Part shown: positions 56,510 to 63,501 of the stretch, piece by piece
Layout of the letters: each line of letters opens with the position of its first letter
How positions within the stretch are numbered: the first letter of the stretch is position 1
Source of the DNA: Candidatus Aminicenantota bacterium
Lineage (GTDB): Bacteria > Acidobacteriota > Aminicenantia > UBA2199
Length of the DNA stretch: 64,000 nucleotides
Direction: 5' to 3'
Assembly: GCA_026393835.1 (NCBI GenBank)
Contig: JAPKZK010000021.1
Span: 62,001-126,000, forward strand
Made by a program: the position numbers and the translations under genes
The notes under the pieces: generated by a model
Told to the model about the DNA's origin: nothing
Seen by the model: the letters and a program-made list of their open reading frames with translations, nothing else
The model's database searches: none

Positions 56510-57598
56510 ATGAAAGAAGAGAACGAACCTTATCGCCAGTATGTCGCCTTTATCGATAGACAAAAAGAACTGACTGATTTAGGGCTTTTTATTGATAAAC
56601 AACCTTCGGAAATTCTTTTTGTCCACGGCCCGAAATCTTCGGGAAAAACAACCCTACTCTACAAATTCCTCGAACAAATCCAAAAGGAACAAAAATTGAA
56701 TGTTAAGTTCTTGGATTTGCGAGAAACTTTTACCAATGTATATGAAGATTTTCTTAAAACTTTTTTTCTTGTTGAAACAAAAGGAGAAAAAAAAGAAACC
56801 CTGTCATCTAACATTAATGTCGGTTTTTTTAAAATCGACTCCACCGTGGAAAAGAAAATCCTGGAAAAACGGGCCGATCCTTTTAAAGTCATGAAAGCAG
56901 AATTACTGGAACTTACCCGGCAAGGGATTAAACCGGTTTTAATCATCGACGAACTCCAGGCCCTGGATAAAATTTACCTCGATAATGACAAAGAACGTCA
57001 ATTGATTACGGCGTTATTTAATTTTTTCGTGGCCATGACCAAACAGGCCCACCTGGCCCACATTATCATCGCTTCTTCGGACGGGTATTTCTTAAATACC
57101 GTGTTTACCGATTCTAAACTTAAAAAGTGTTCCAGGTTTTATAAGGTGGATTATCTCGCTAAAAAAGATGTTATGGAGTGGCTGTTGAACCTGGAAAAAT
57201 ACTCGAAAATAAAGGATTATACCCTGGCTGAAGCAGATGCGCAAAAAATATGGGATACGGTAGGCGGCAGCATGTGGGAAATCCAGTATTTATTGACGGA
57301 ACTTTTCGACAATCCGCTCGATGACGTATTAAGCCTCTATAAAAAGAAAATCAAAGGGATGATTAAATATTATATCGGGATGGATATGCGCAAAGAAAAA
57401 ATCCTGGAGGTTTTTTTGAAAAAGGAAACCGCGGATATTAAAGATTTCGCGCCCCTGGGAATAGTAACAGGTGAGTTGGAAGGACTTTTACAGGATATGG
57501 TCCGTAATAATATCCTTTATTTTGATCCTACCGAAGCAGTATATTATCCACAGGGAAAAAGCTACTACTGGGGAATTCGCCTCTATTTCGGACATTAA
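56510..57598 (+). CDS. Archaeal-type AAA ATPase without nuclease domain (paralogue D)
   Basis: A 362-residue ATPase of the ATPase_2 type common in archaea: an opening RQKELTDLGLFIDKQPSEILFVHGPKSSGKTTLL (Walker A GPKSSGKT), Walker B PVLIIDELQAL, a sensor-like IIIASSDGYFL, and a C-terminal winged helix (FLKKETADIKDFAPLGIVTGELEGLLQDMVRNNILYF). It lacks the C-terminal nuclease present in A-C. It has no visible ribosome site, consistent with the leaderless promoter. Confidence 0.83.
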   Translation: MKEENEPYRQYVAFIDRQKELTDLGLFIDKQPSEILFVHGPKSSGKTTLLYKFLEQIQKEQKLNVKFLDLRETFTNVYEDFLKTFFLVETKGEKKETLSSNINVGFFKIDSTVEKKILEKRADPFKVMKAELLELTRQGIKPVLIIDELQALDKIYLDNDKERQLITALFNFFVAMTKQAHLAHIIIASSDGYFLNTVFTDSKLKKCSRFYKVDYLAKKDVMEWLLNLEKYSKIKDYTLAEADAQKIWDTVGGSMWEIQYLLTELFDNPLDDVLSLYKKKIKGMIKYYIGMDMRKEKILEVFLKKETADIKDFAPLGIVTGELEGLLQDMVRNNILYFDPTEAVYYPQGKSYYWGIRLYFGH

Positions 57599-57799
57599 GA
57601 ACCCGCCTTACGGACAAACACGGACCATTAGCCGCGAAGAACTCGAAGACACACGAAGAAAAGCTATTGTCCACAGATTACACTGATGACGCTGATTACA
57701 CTGATTAAAGACTTTTTATTTTCAATCTTCGGAATCTGTGGTTCAGACATTTCCTTGCTAGTTCGCCCGTTTATTGGCTATTGGCCGGAGCCTCTGATG
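57599..57799. repeat. Intergenic region with dispersed-repeat fragments
   Basis: No gene. 57632-57665 matches the GCCGCGAAGAACTCGAAG family seen at 38666-38815. 57670-57710 has a short direct repeat (TTACACTGATGACGCTGATTA). Confidence 0.45.
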
Positions 57800-58084
57800 C
57801 TATAAAAAACGTTCCACCGGGACTTGAAATAATTGACAGAGCTTTTTGGCCACCTCTTTGCCGATAGTACGTTTCCCATTTTCCAAATCGGATATTTTTT
57901 GCCTACTAAATTTCCCCAATTTCCGGCCTAGCTCTTCCTGGGTAAGTTCCGCATTTTGCCGGTAAATTTTCAAAACCTCACCGGGAGTTGTAGTGGAATT
58001 TATTTTTTTATACCAGTCTGTCTCAAAAATATTGACCATATCTTCGTCTTCCATTGGAACATCGTACCCTTTTTCAGGGTACAT
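57800..58084 (-). CDS. XRE-family helix-turn-helix protein
   Basis: About 94 residues from ATG 58084. The HTH is clear: VLKIYRQNAELTQEELGRKLGKFSRQKISDLENGKRTIGKEVAKKLCQLFQV. It resembles antitoxin-type HigA regulators. The frame is open further upstream to 58183 but would overlap a convergent remnant. The start is uncertain. A perfect inverted pair GTACCCT/AGGGTAC (58064-58082) near the start could be an operator. Confidence 0.75.
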   Translation of the reverse strand: MYPEKGYDVPMEDEDMVNIFETDWYKKINSTTTPGEVLKIYRQNAELTQEELGRKLGKFSRQKISDLENGKRTIGKEVAKKLCQLFQVPVERFL

Positions 58085-58127
58085 GTCAACAAGAAAATCA
58101 ATGTGTTTTTCTTTAGTGTCACCTATC

Positions 58128-58235
58128 GCCACCAATGATTTGGATGAATTAGTGCAGAAAGGCAAAGGCTTGTTCGAAAACACAGGTACAAGAAGTCCTG
58201 GGACATATTATAAAATTAAGAAGGGCAATAATTAG
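58128..58235 (+). pseudogene. C-terminal fragment resembling a Fic-family winged helix
   Basis: The frame ATNDLDELVQKGKGLFENTGTRSPGTYYKI followed by a short tail looks like the C-terminal winged helix of Fic or similar proteins (TxxRDLxxLVxKG...TYY). No Fic catalytic domain is in the window. It faces the XRE gene. Confidence 0.4.
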
Positions 58236-58314
58236 ATACGGTCCCCTGTTAATACAAATGTATTACGCATCATAGAGAACGCTTTTCGCGCATGTATTAG
58301 TTACAAAGGGGGAA

Positions 58315-58671
58315 AATGACTTCCCGCGCAACGATAATGACCTCCCGCACAACAATAATGACTTCCCGCGCAACGGCAATGAACTCCCGCGCAACTATAA
58401 TGACTTCCCGCACAACGATAATGTCCCCCCGCGCACAGATGAAGTTACCCCGCGCACAGAACTAGTTCCCCCGCGCACGGATGCAGTTTCCCCGCGCACA
58501 AAAGTAGTTTTCCCGCGCACAAATAAAGTTACCCCGCGCACAGAAGTAGTTTCCCCGCACATAGATGAAGTTCTCCCGCGCACAGAAATAGTTTCCCCGC
58601 GCACAAAAGTAGTTTCCCCGCGCACAGATAAAGTTCTCCCGCGCACAAAAGTAGTTTCCTCACGCAACGTA
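58315..58671. repeat. Tandem array 3: 17 units of exactly 21 bp
   Basis: Seventeen successive 21-bp units; the constant core is CCCGCGCA. The first six units begin AATGAC or AATGTC, the later ones GTAGTT or AAAGTT. Degenerate heptads continue to about 58800 on the minus strand (open frame 58805-58395, with RGETTFV-type repeats). The plus frame is also open but lacks a start codon. The remaining sequence to 58984 shows no gene. Confidence 0.75.
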
Positions 58672-58984
58672 TTTATCTTAATTTGCCATGAGAATGACTT
58701 CCCAAAGGCGCTTTTTAACTTACTTTGCAGGATAAGCGATCTCCCTTGCCGGGTTTTCGTTTTCCCGCGGCAAATAATCGTTTTCCTTTTTAATGATAAC
58801 ATCATACCTTGCGATGATTTATTCCTAAATTCATCATCAACTATTGCCTTCGCGGCTAATTTTCTTCGTGTTTATCGGGGTAATTCGTGGGCTGTGCTAG
58901 AGCCTATCCGAAAAGGTATGCACGGGGCGTAAATTGGTAGGGAACAGGCATTGCCTGTTCCTCAAATGCCCAGTTGGAACAGGC

Positions 58985-61015
58985 TTAATGTACCGAGTTT
59001 ACCAATATCCCCGCGGAAAGCATTTCTTTTATTTGAGAAATAATCTCCGCTGTTATAAAGCTTTTCTCTTCCGCTGAAATTTCACCAAATGAATCGATAA
59101 TGGACGGGAAGGCATCTCTCACTTTCTTACTCTCCCGGAATTCCACCAATATTACATAAGCAAATGAAGATAATATACTCTCTGTTACACCTTTAGCCCC
59201 TGCCTTTAAAAGTACAAAAAACGACTGGGGTTCCCGACCTATATTTTTAAGCCATTGCTCCGCTGTTTTTTTTAAATCCCAATCCCATTGGCAGGCATGA
59301 AGACGCACATCCGCATCCAATTTTAGGGATAGATCGAGTATTTCCGCGGCCCCCAGCGCCTGCCACTTTTCCGCCCCGCGCCGCTGCAGCCTTTCCTTGA
59401 TATATAACAGGTTGTGACTGGGGATACCTTCATCCATTTTTTTTATCTCCATTTCCAGGCCGGCAATTTCGGACATATATTCCCGCTGGTTCACCGGTAG
59501 GGAAAGAATAGCCAGCCGCAGGAAATCATTGAACCGGTTCTTCAAGACATGTTTCTCTTCTTGCCCCCCTTCATCCTGTTTAAAAAAATCATCCAGTTGC
59601 CGCGGTAGAAGCGTTTCGGCCAGGGCGATGCTTCGTTTGAAATAACGGTTTAAAACCATTTTCTTGATCCCGGGTAAAGAGATAGAGATATAAGGCAGAG
59701 TAAGAGTCGGCGGTTTGCCGCCGGCGGCGCAGCCCCCAACCACAGGAAGCAAAATAGAAGGAACTCTCTGTGGTTCCAATACCCTCAAATAAAAATAACC
59801 GATGCCGGGGTCGCCCCTGAAAAAACTGGAATTCCCCGCTCTATTATCAAAGCGGAGGCCCGAGGGATAATAGTTATGTTCTTTCCGGTAGGCCAGGGTT
59901 TTTACAGCGATGGCTTCCGCCAGGGTTAAGTAATAAGGGTCATTAAATATTGCGGCGCTTTGCAGGAAAAGTTCGGCATTCCCGGTTTCGCCTTCCGACA
60001 GTGTGAACATGGGAAATATTGGCTCATTTTCCCCACCCTGGCGCATGGTCCGGGCGATGGCGTTCTTTGCTTCTTGCTCATATATGGGTTTCTTTAATAA
60101 TTCGAACGCGCGTAAACGGGTGAGCCCGATGCCGGCGGCGCCGTGCGCCCAGTAATTGACATCGCCGCCCCTGGTAAAGAAATCCAGGTTCCCTTCCAGG
60201 TAAGCGGCTTCATGGGCTTTATAATCCTCATATTTGTGGAATACCTTGCGTAAATCCCGCCAGTTTTGAATCGACTCATCATAAAAACATGACTCATACA
60301 AAAACGCCTGCTGGGCCAGCCAGTAGAAGGCCTCATTGTTAAAATACCGCCCCAGTTCCAGCAGCGTGAACCCGATGCCGGCCGCGCCGTTGCCAAAGCC
60401 GCACAAACCGTTGATGTTTTTATTCGAGCGGTCCCAATAGACGCCTTTGGGACCGGGGTGAGAATTCTCAAGTAAATAACGGATAAAAGGTTCCATTTTT
60501 TCCAGCAGCCATTTTTCCCCCGAAGCGCAATGGAGATGGAGTAAACCCAGGATCGTTCCCGAAGCCCCGTTAAGCCAAAAACTCACCAGGCGGGAATCAT
60601 TTAAAAAATCGAGACAATCTTCGGCAATGGACAATGCCCGCTGGAGATACCGGTTCTCTTTGGTGGTTTCAGCCATTTTTAAAAAGGTATAGGAAACGCC
60701 CATGCGGCCATTTAAGAAGCTGTAAAAAGCCGAAGGTTCGCGGCGGCATTGGTAATCCAGCCAACGTGCGCCTTCGCCGGCGGCGTCCAGGTATTTTTCT
60801 TTTTGAGATACTTTATAGAGTTCAATGAGAAAGAGCGCCACGCCGGAGACGCCGGTAAAAATATCTTCCAGTTTATAAGCAGTAAGGCTGTTATCTTTTT
60901 CTATAGTCGTGATATTCCATGACATACCGTTCTCATCGCGGTGGGCGATGGTTAAAAGGTTATCGCCGATTCGTTCGGCTTCGGTTAATATTTCGCTCCT
61001 GATTTTATCATCCAT
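58985..61015 (-). CDS. LanC-like toroid protein lacking zinc ligands, with a C-terminal extension
   Basis: A 676-residue protein. Residues ~50-410 form seven GxxG-type toroid repeats (FTGVSG 53-58, LNGRMG 101, LNGASG 148, FGNGAAG 207, AHGAAG 290, SEGETG 340, FRGDPG 399). In lanthipeptide cyclases the zinc is held by Cys (WCHG-type) and Cys-His (CHG). Here these positions read WAHG (289-292) and LSEG (339-342), so the metal site is absent. Residues ~425-676 are a helical region with no family I recognise. The start follows AGGAG. It is divergent from the two precursor genes, so it probably acts on them, but catalysis by the usual mechanism is doubtful. Confidence 0.82.
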   Translation of the reverse strand: MDDKIRSEILTEAERIGDNLLTIAHRDENGMSWNITTIEKDNSLTAYKLEDIFTGVSGVALFLIELYKVSQKEKYLDAAGEGARWLDYQCRREPSAFYSFLNGRMGVSYTFLKMAETTKENRYLQRALSIAEDCLDFLNDSRLVSFWLNGASGTILGLLHLHCASGEKWLLEKMEPFIRYLLENSHPGPKGVYWDRSNKNINGLCGFGNGAAGIGFTLLELGRYFNNEAFYWLAQQAFLYESCFYDESIQNWRDLRKVFHKYEDYKAHEAAYLEGNLDFFTRGGDVNYWAHGAAGIGLTRLRAFELLKKPIYEQEAKNAIARTMRQGGENEPIFPMFTLSEGETGNAELFLQSAAIFNDPYYLTLAEAIAVKTLAYRKEHNYYPSGLRFDNRAGNSSFFRGDPGIGYFYLRVLEPQRVPSILLPVVGGCAAGGKPPTLTLPYISISLPGIKKMVLNRYFKRSIALAETLLPRQLDDFFKQDEGGQEEKHVLKNRFNDFLRLAILSLPVNQREYMSEIAGLEMEIKKMDEGIPSHNLLYIKERLQRRGAEKWQALGAAEILDLSLKLDADVRLHACQWDWDLKKTAEQWLKNIGREPQSFFVLLKAGAKGVTESILSSFAYVILVEFRESKKVRDAFPSIIDSFGEISAEEKSFITAEIISQIKEMLSAGILVNSVH

Positions 61016-61086
61016 TTTTAATCTCCTGGGAAAGTTAAGGATTAAAAATAATATATTTTTTTTCTCAAGTCAACCCTAAAAAAATA

Positions 61087-61115
61087 TTGCATTGAAATTA
61101 AAAATGAGATATAAT
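61087..61115 (+). promoter_or_regulatory. Promoter of precursor gene 1
   Basis: TTGCAT (61087-61092), 17 bp, TATAAT (61110-61115), about 34 bases before the ATG, with AGGAGG upstream of it. The same spacing recurs before precursor 2. Confidence 0.65.
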
Positions 61116-61149
61116 GACGGCATCCAAAAAATCAACATAGGAGGAATAA

Positions 61150-61389
61150 ATGCCTAAAAAAACCAAACTTAACATTCAAGATCTAAAGGTACAGAGTTTT
61201 GTCACATCATTGGAAGAAGATTCCAAATCAAAGGTTAAAGGTGGTTTGCCTTACACCTGCAATACCTGTAACATGGATTGTTCTTACACTTATCTCTGGG
61301 TCTGTCCCCCCACTGAAACCTTTGATCCCAACTGCCGCACAGCTTGTATTTGTACTAACCAGCAAGCGACTTATTGCCCCTGTTTATAG
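61150..61389 (+). CDS. Lanthipeptide-like precursor peptide 1
   Basis: A 79-residue precursor. The leader (1-32) has KLNIQDLKVQSFVTS, a motif found before class I lanthipeptide cores in Bacteroidota and other phyla, and ends in Gly31-Gly32, a double-glycine cleavage site. The core (33-79) has nine Cys (37, 40, 44, 52, 62, 66, 68, 76, 78) and nine Ser/Thr (36, 39, 45, 47, 55, 57, 64, 69, 74), an equal number as required for lanthionine rings. It is the first of two related tandem genes. No LanB dehydratase or exporter is in the window. Disulfide or other thiol chemistry is an alternative. Confidence 0.85.
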   Translation: MPKKTKLNIQDLKVQSFVTSLEEDSKSKVKGGLPYTCNTCNMDCSYTYLWVCPPTETFDPNCRTACICTNQQATYCPCL

Positions 61390-61431
61390 TCGATTTGGGA
61401 GTGTTTAAAACGGATCGTTGTTAATTCAAAA

Positions 61432-61471
61432 GGCCGGTTAAATGTTTCTCAACTTTAACCGGCCATTTTTT
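61432..61471 (+). terminator. Rho-independent terminator after precursor 1
   Basis: An 11-bp stem, GGCCGGTTAAA with TTTAACCGGCC, around an 11-base loop, then ATTTTTT. The identical stem is used after precursor 2. Confidence 0.88.
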
Positions 61472-61506
61472 CCCAAATGGGTAGTCGCAATCTATGGAAA
61501 AAAAAC

Positions 61507-61535
61507 GTGTATTGAAAGTCGAAATTATATATAAT
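61507..61535 (+). promoter_or_regulatory. Promoter of precursor gene 2
   Basis: GTGTAT (61507-61512), 17 bp, TATAAT (61530-61535). The -35 is weak but aligns base for base with the promoter of precursor 1. TAGGAGG lies before the ATG. Confidence 0.6.
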
Positions 61536-61575
61536 GATGGCATCTAAAATCAAAAAATATAGATAGGAGGAAAAA

Positions 61576-61818
61576 ATGCCCAAAAAAATCAAACTTAACA
61601 TTCAGGATCTAAAGGTACAAAGTTTTGTCACATCGATGGACGATGATTCCAAGGCAAAGGCTAAAGGTGGCGCGAATATACCCCTAACTTGCAATACCTG
61701 TGATCTGTGTTCTTGGACTTATGTTTGGTACTGTCCCCCCTCTGATACCCTTGTGGAGTGGTGTCACTCAGCTTGTCATTGTACTGTCCTGGCAGCGACT
61801 TATTGCCCTTGCGTATAG
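61576..61818 (+). CDS. Lanthipeptide-like precursor peptide 2
   Basis: An 80-residue paralogue. The leader (1-32) is nearly the same as in peptide 1 (KLNIQDLKVQSFVTSM, ending in Gly-Gly). The core differs at many sites but keeps nine Cys (39, 42, 45, 53, 63, 67, 69, 77, 79) and nine Ser/Thr (38, 41, 46, 48, 56, 58, 65, 70, 75) in register with peptide 1, apart from one single-residue gap between the second and third Cys. Selection on ring positions rather than on the rest is implied. The two could be a two-component pair or separate products of one enzyme set. Confidence 0.85.
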   Translation: MPKKIKLNIQDLKVQSFVTSMDDDSKAKAKGGANIPLTCNTCDLCSWTYVWYCPPSDTLVEWCHSACHCTVLAATYCPCV

Positions 61819-61860
61819 TCGCTTGAGAATGTTTAGAAAGAATTACTGTTAATTTCAAAA

Positions 61861-61899
61861 GGCCGGTTAAATGTTTCACAAGTTTAACCGGCCATTTTT
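61861..61899 (+). terminator. Rho-independent terminator after precursor 2
   Basis: Same stem as at 61432 (GGCCGGTTAAA / TTTAACCGGCC) with a slightly different loop and ATTTTT. It lies directly before the nuclease-like gene at 61913. Confidence 0.88.
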
Positions 61900-61912
61900 C
61901 CTCCTTAACGAC

Positions 61913-62836
61913 ATGAAAATACGACTCTTAACTTACAATCTCGCCATGCTCCCTGGCCCATTTGGAACAGCAAAAGAAAAACGGGCGGAAGGATTTGTCA
62001 AAAAAATTATGAAAAAGCCCGTCTACGATATCATCTGCCTCCAGGAAATTTTCGCTGAAGATATCCGCGCTTATCTAACCCGCGGCCTTCAAGCGAATTA
62101 CCCTTATATTGTCGATAAATCCGGCAGCCTTAATCCTTTAAACCAGGACAGCGGCCTGTTTTTTGCGTCTAAATTCCCTATTTTGCGCCATACTTTCCGG
62201 GAATTCCGCGACAAGAGCTTGCTTACGCCGGATGTAATTGCCGATAAAGGAATATCGGCCGCCTACTTCCAATTCGGCCCCGCTGCCGGCGCCGCCGGCG
62301 CCACAATCCTGCGCGTCTTCCTGACGCACCTGCAATCCAGGGAATCCGAATTTAAAACAAGAGAAAAACAACTGTCCCAAATCCGCGGGTTTATCGCCCG
62401 TTCATCAACCCCTGGAAAAAAGAGGAAGGACCCCGCGAAAATCCATACCATTCTCGTGGGAGATTTTAATGTCGCCGGCGATAACGGCGAAGAATATAAA
62501 AAAATGTTGGACCTGCTGCATTATCCCAGGGATCTCTTCCGTGAGAAAAACCCCAAAAAGAAAGGTTTTTCCTGGAATTCGCAAGAGAATCTTTTTCTAA
62601 AAAGTGTCTATCAAGACGATACCGATATGCAGCGGCTGGATTATATATTTACCTATGACCATATACCCTATGCACACAAGAAACAGGGACGCGAAAGCGT
62701 AAAACTGGGAAAAGTCGTCTGTCACTCCTGCGGCATATTCAGACCGAAACTGTCGGGCAACCCGGGCGAGCTCCCGGGTAAGTGCGATCTCTCCGACCAT
62801 TACGGGGTAGAAGCCGTCATCGAGATCCCAGGCTAA
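61913..62836 (+). CDS. Endonuclease/exonuclease/phosphatase family hydrolase
   Basis: A 307-residue protein of the DNase I/sphingomyelinase-like fold: ICLQEIF (catalytic Glu), THLQS, LVGDFNVAGDN, LDYIF and CDLSDHYGVEA, all active-site motifs. No signal peptide is seen. The neutral sphingomyelinase-like subgroup fits best, but the substrate is unknown. The ATG at 61913 is preferred; the upstream frame overlaps the terminator. Confidence 0.87.
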   Translation: MKIRLLTYNLAMLPGPFGTAKEKRAEGFVKKIMKKPVYDIICLQEIFAEDIRAYLTRGLQANYPYIVDKSGSLNPLNQDSGLFFASKFPILRHTFREFRDKSLLTPDVIADKGISAAYFQFGPAAGAAGATILRVFLTHLQSRESEFKTREKQLSQIRGFIARSSTPGKKRKDPAKIHTILVGDFNVAGDNGEEYKKMLDLLHYPRDLFREKNPKKKGFSWNSQENLFLKSVYQDDTDMQRLDYIFTYDHIPYAHKKQGRESVKLGKVVCHSCGIFRPKLSGNPGELPGKCDLSDHYGVEAVIEIPG

Positions 62837-62879
62837 AGGATAACGGCTAACGGCTAACGGATTTTTACTTTACTATTTT

Positions 62880-63248
62880 CTATTTTCGGCGCCACTGACC
62901 ATCCGGGTTCTGCAGCCAATGCCCCGGGCTGGCCAGGTTGGCAATTTGCAGCGCCCGCCGTTTGCCCACTTCCAGCGACGTGATGTTGAGACCCCCGGCA
63001 ATCTCCTGGTAGACGGTTTCCCGGTCTGTATTTTCAGCATTCACTATTTCATTTTCCTTCGCGTTCACTTGCCCACGGACAACCAGTTTTCCCACATTGT
63101 TTTCGCCCACTTTCTCCTGGTTTTTCAATGCATCGATGGCCGGTTTCCGTTGTATAAACCGCTCCTTCAATGCCTGCGTCTCGGCCGTCAAAAAAACAGC
63201 CGCCAGGAACAACCCGATAAAAATCAGTACATTCCTTTTTGAGTTCAT
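62880..63248 (-). CDS. ydbL: YdbL-like periplasmic protein (DUF1318)
   Basis: A 122-residue protein with a signal peptide and the DUF1318 pattern: ALKERFIQRKPAIDALKNQEKVGENNVGKLVVRG, then NAENTDRETVYQEIA and a C-terminal GHWLQNPDGQW. In E. coli it accompanies YdbH and YnbE in the phospholipid transport bridge. It overlaps ynbE by 4 bp. Confidence 0.85.
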   Translation of the reverse strand: MNSKRNVLIFIGLFLAAVFLTAETQALKERFIQRKPAIDALKNQEKVGENNVGKLVVRGQVNAKENEIVNAENTDRETVYQEIAGGLNITSLEVGKRRALQIANLASPGHWLQNPDGQWRRK

Positions 63249-63460
63249 TTCTTTCCCTCCTCTACCGCCGGCTTTTCATTTTTTTTGTCAGCGCCGGAAT
63301 TGTCGATATCGCCAAAGAAATCATTCAATGCCTTATCTACTTTCACGGTTATTTCGACGATCACATGAATCGGTTGGATGGTTATATCATGTTTCATCTT
63401 GATGCAACCGGGAAAGATGAATAAAAGGCAAAGAAAAGAAAAAAACATTTTATTCTTCAT
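63245..63460 (-). CDS. ynbE: YnbE-like lipoprotein
   Basis: A 71-residue lipoprotein with the lipobox FPGC and the short YnbE segment HDITIQPIHVIVEITVKVDKALNDFF. In E. coli YnbE forms the outer-membrane partner of YdbH. AAAGGAG precedes the ATG. The gene is between ydbH and ydbL. Confidence 0.82.
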   Translation of the reverse strand: MKNKMFFSFLCLLFIFPGCIKMKHDITIQPIHVIVEITVKVDKALNDFFGDIDNSGADKKNEKPAVEEGKK

Positions 63461-63501
63461 CTTGTATCTCCTTTACAATTTTATTAAATTTTTATTTTTT
63501 A

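Noticed and set aside
31286-58671. The 21-bp arrays as CRISPR
   Set aside because: Units are contiguous with no unique spacers, are too short for CRISPR repeats, and there are no cas genes.
62837-62879. Short CGGCTAACGG repeats
   Set aside because: Only two to three partial copies; likely chance slippage without function.
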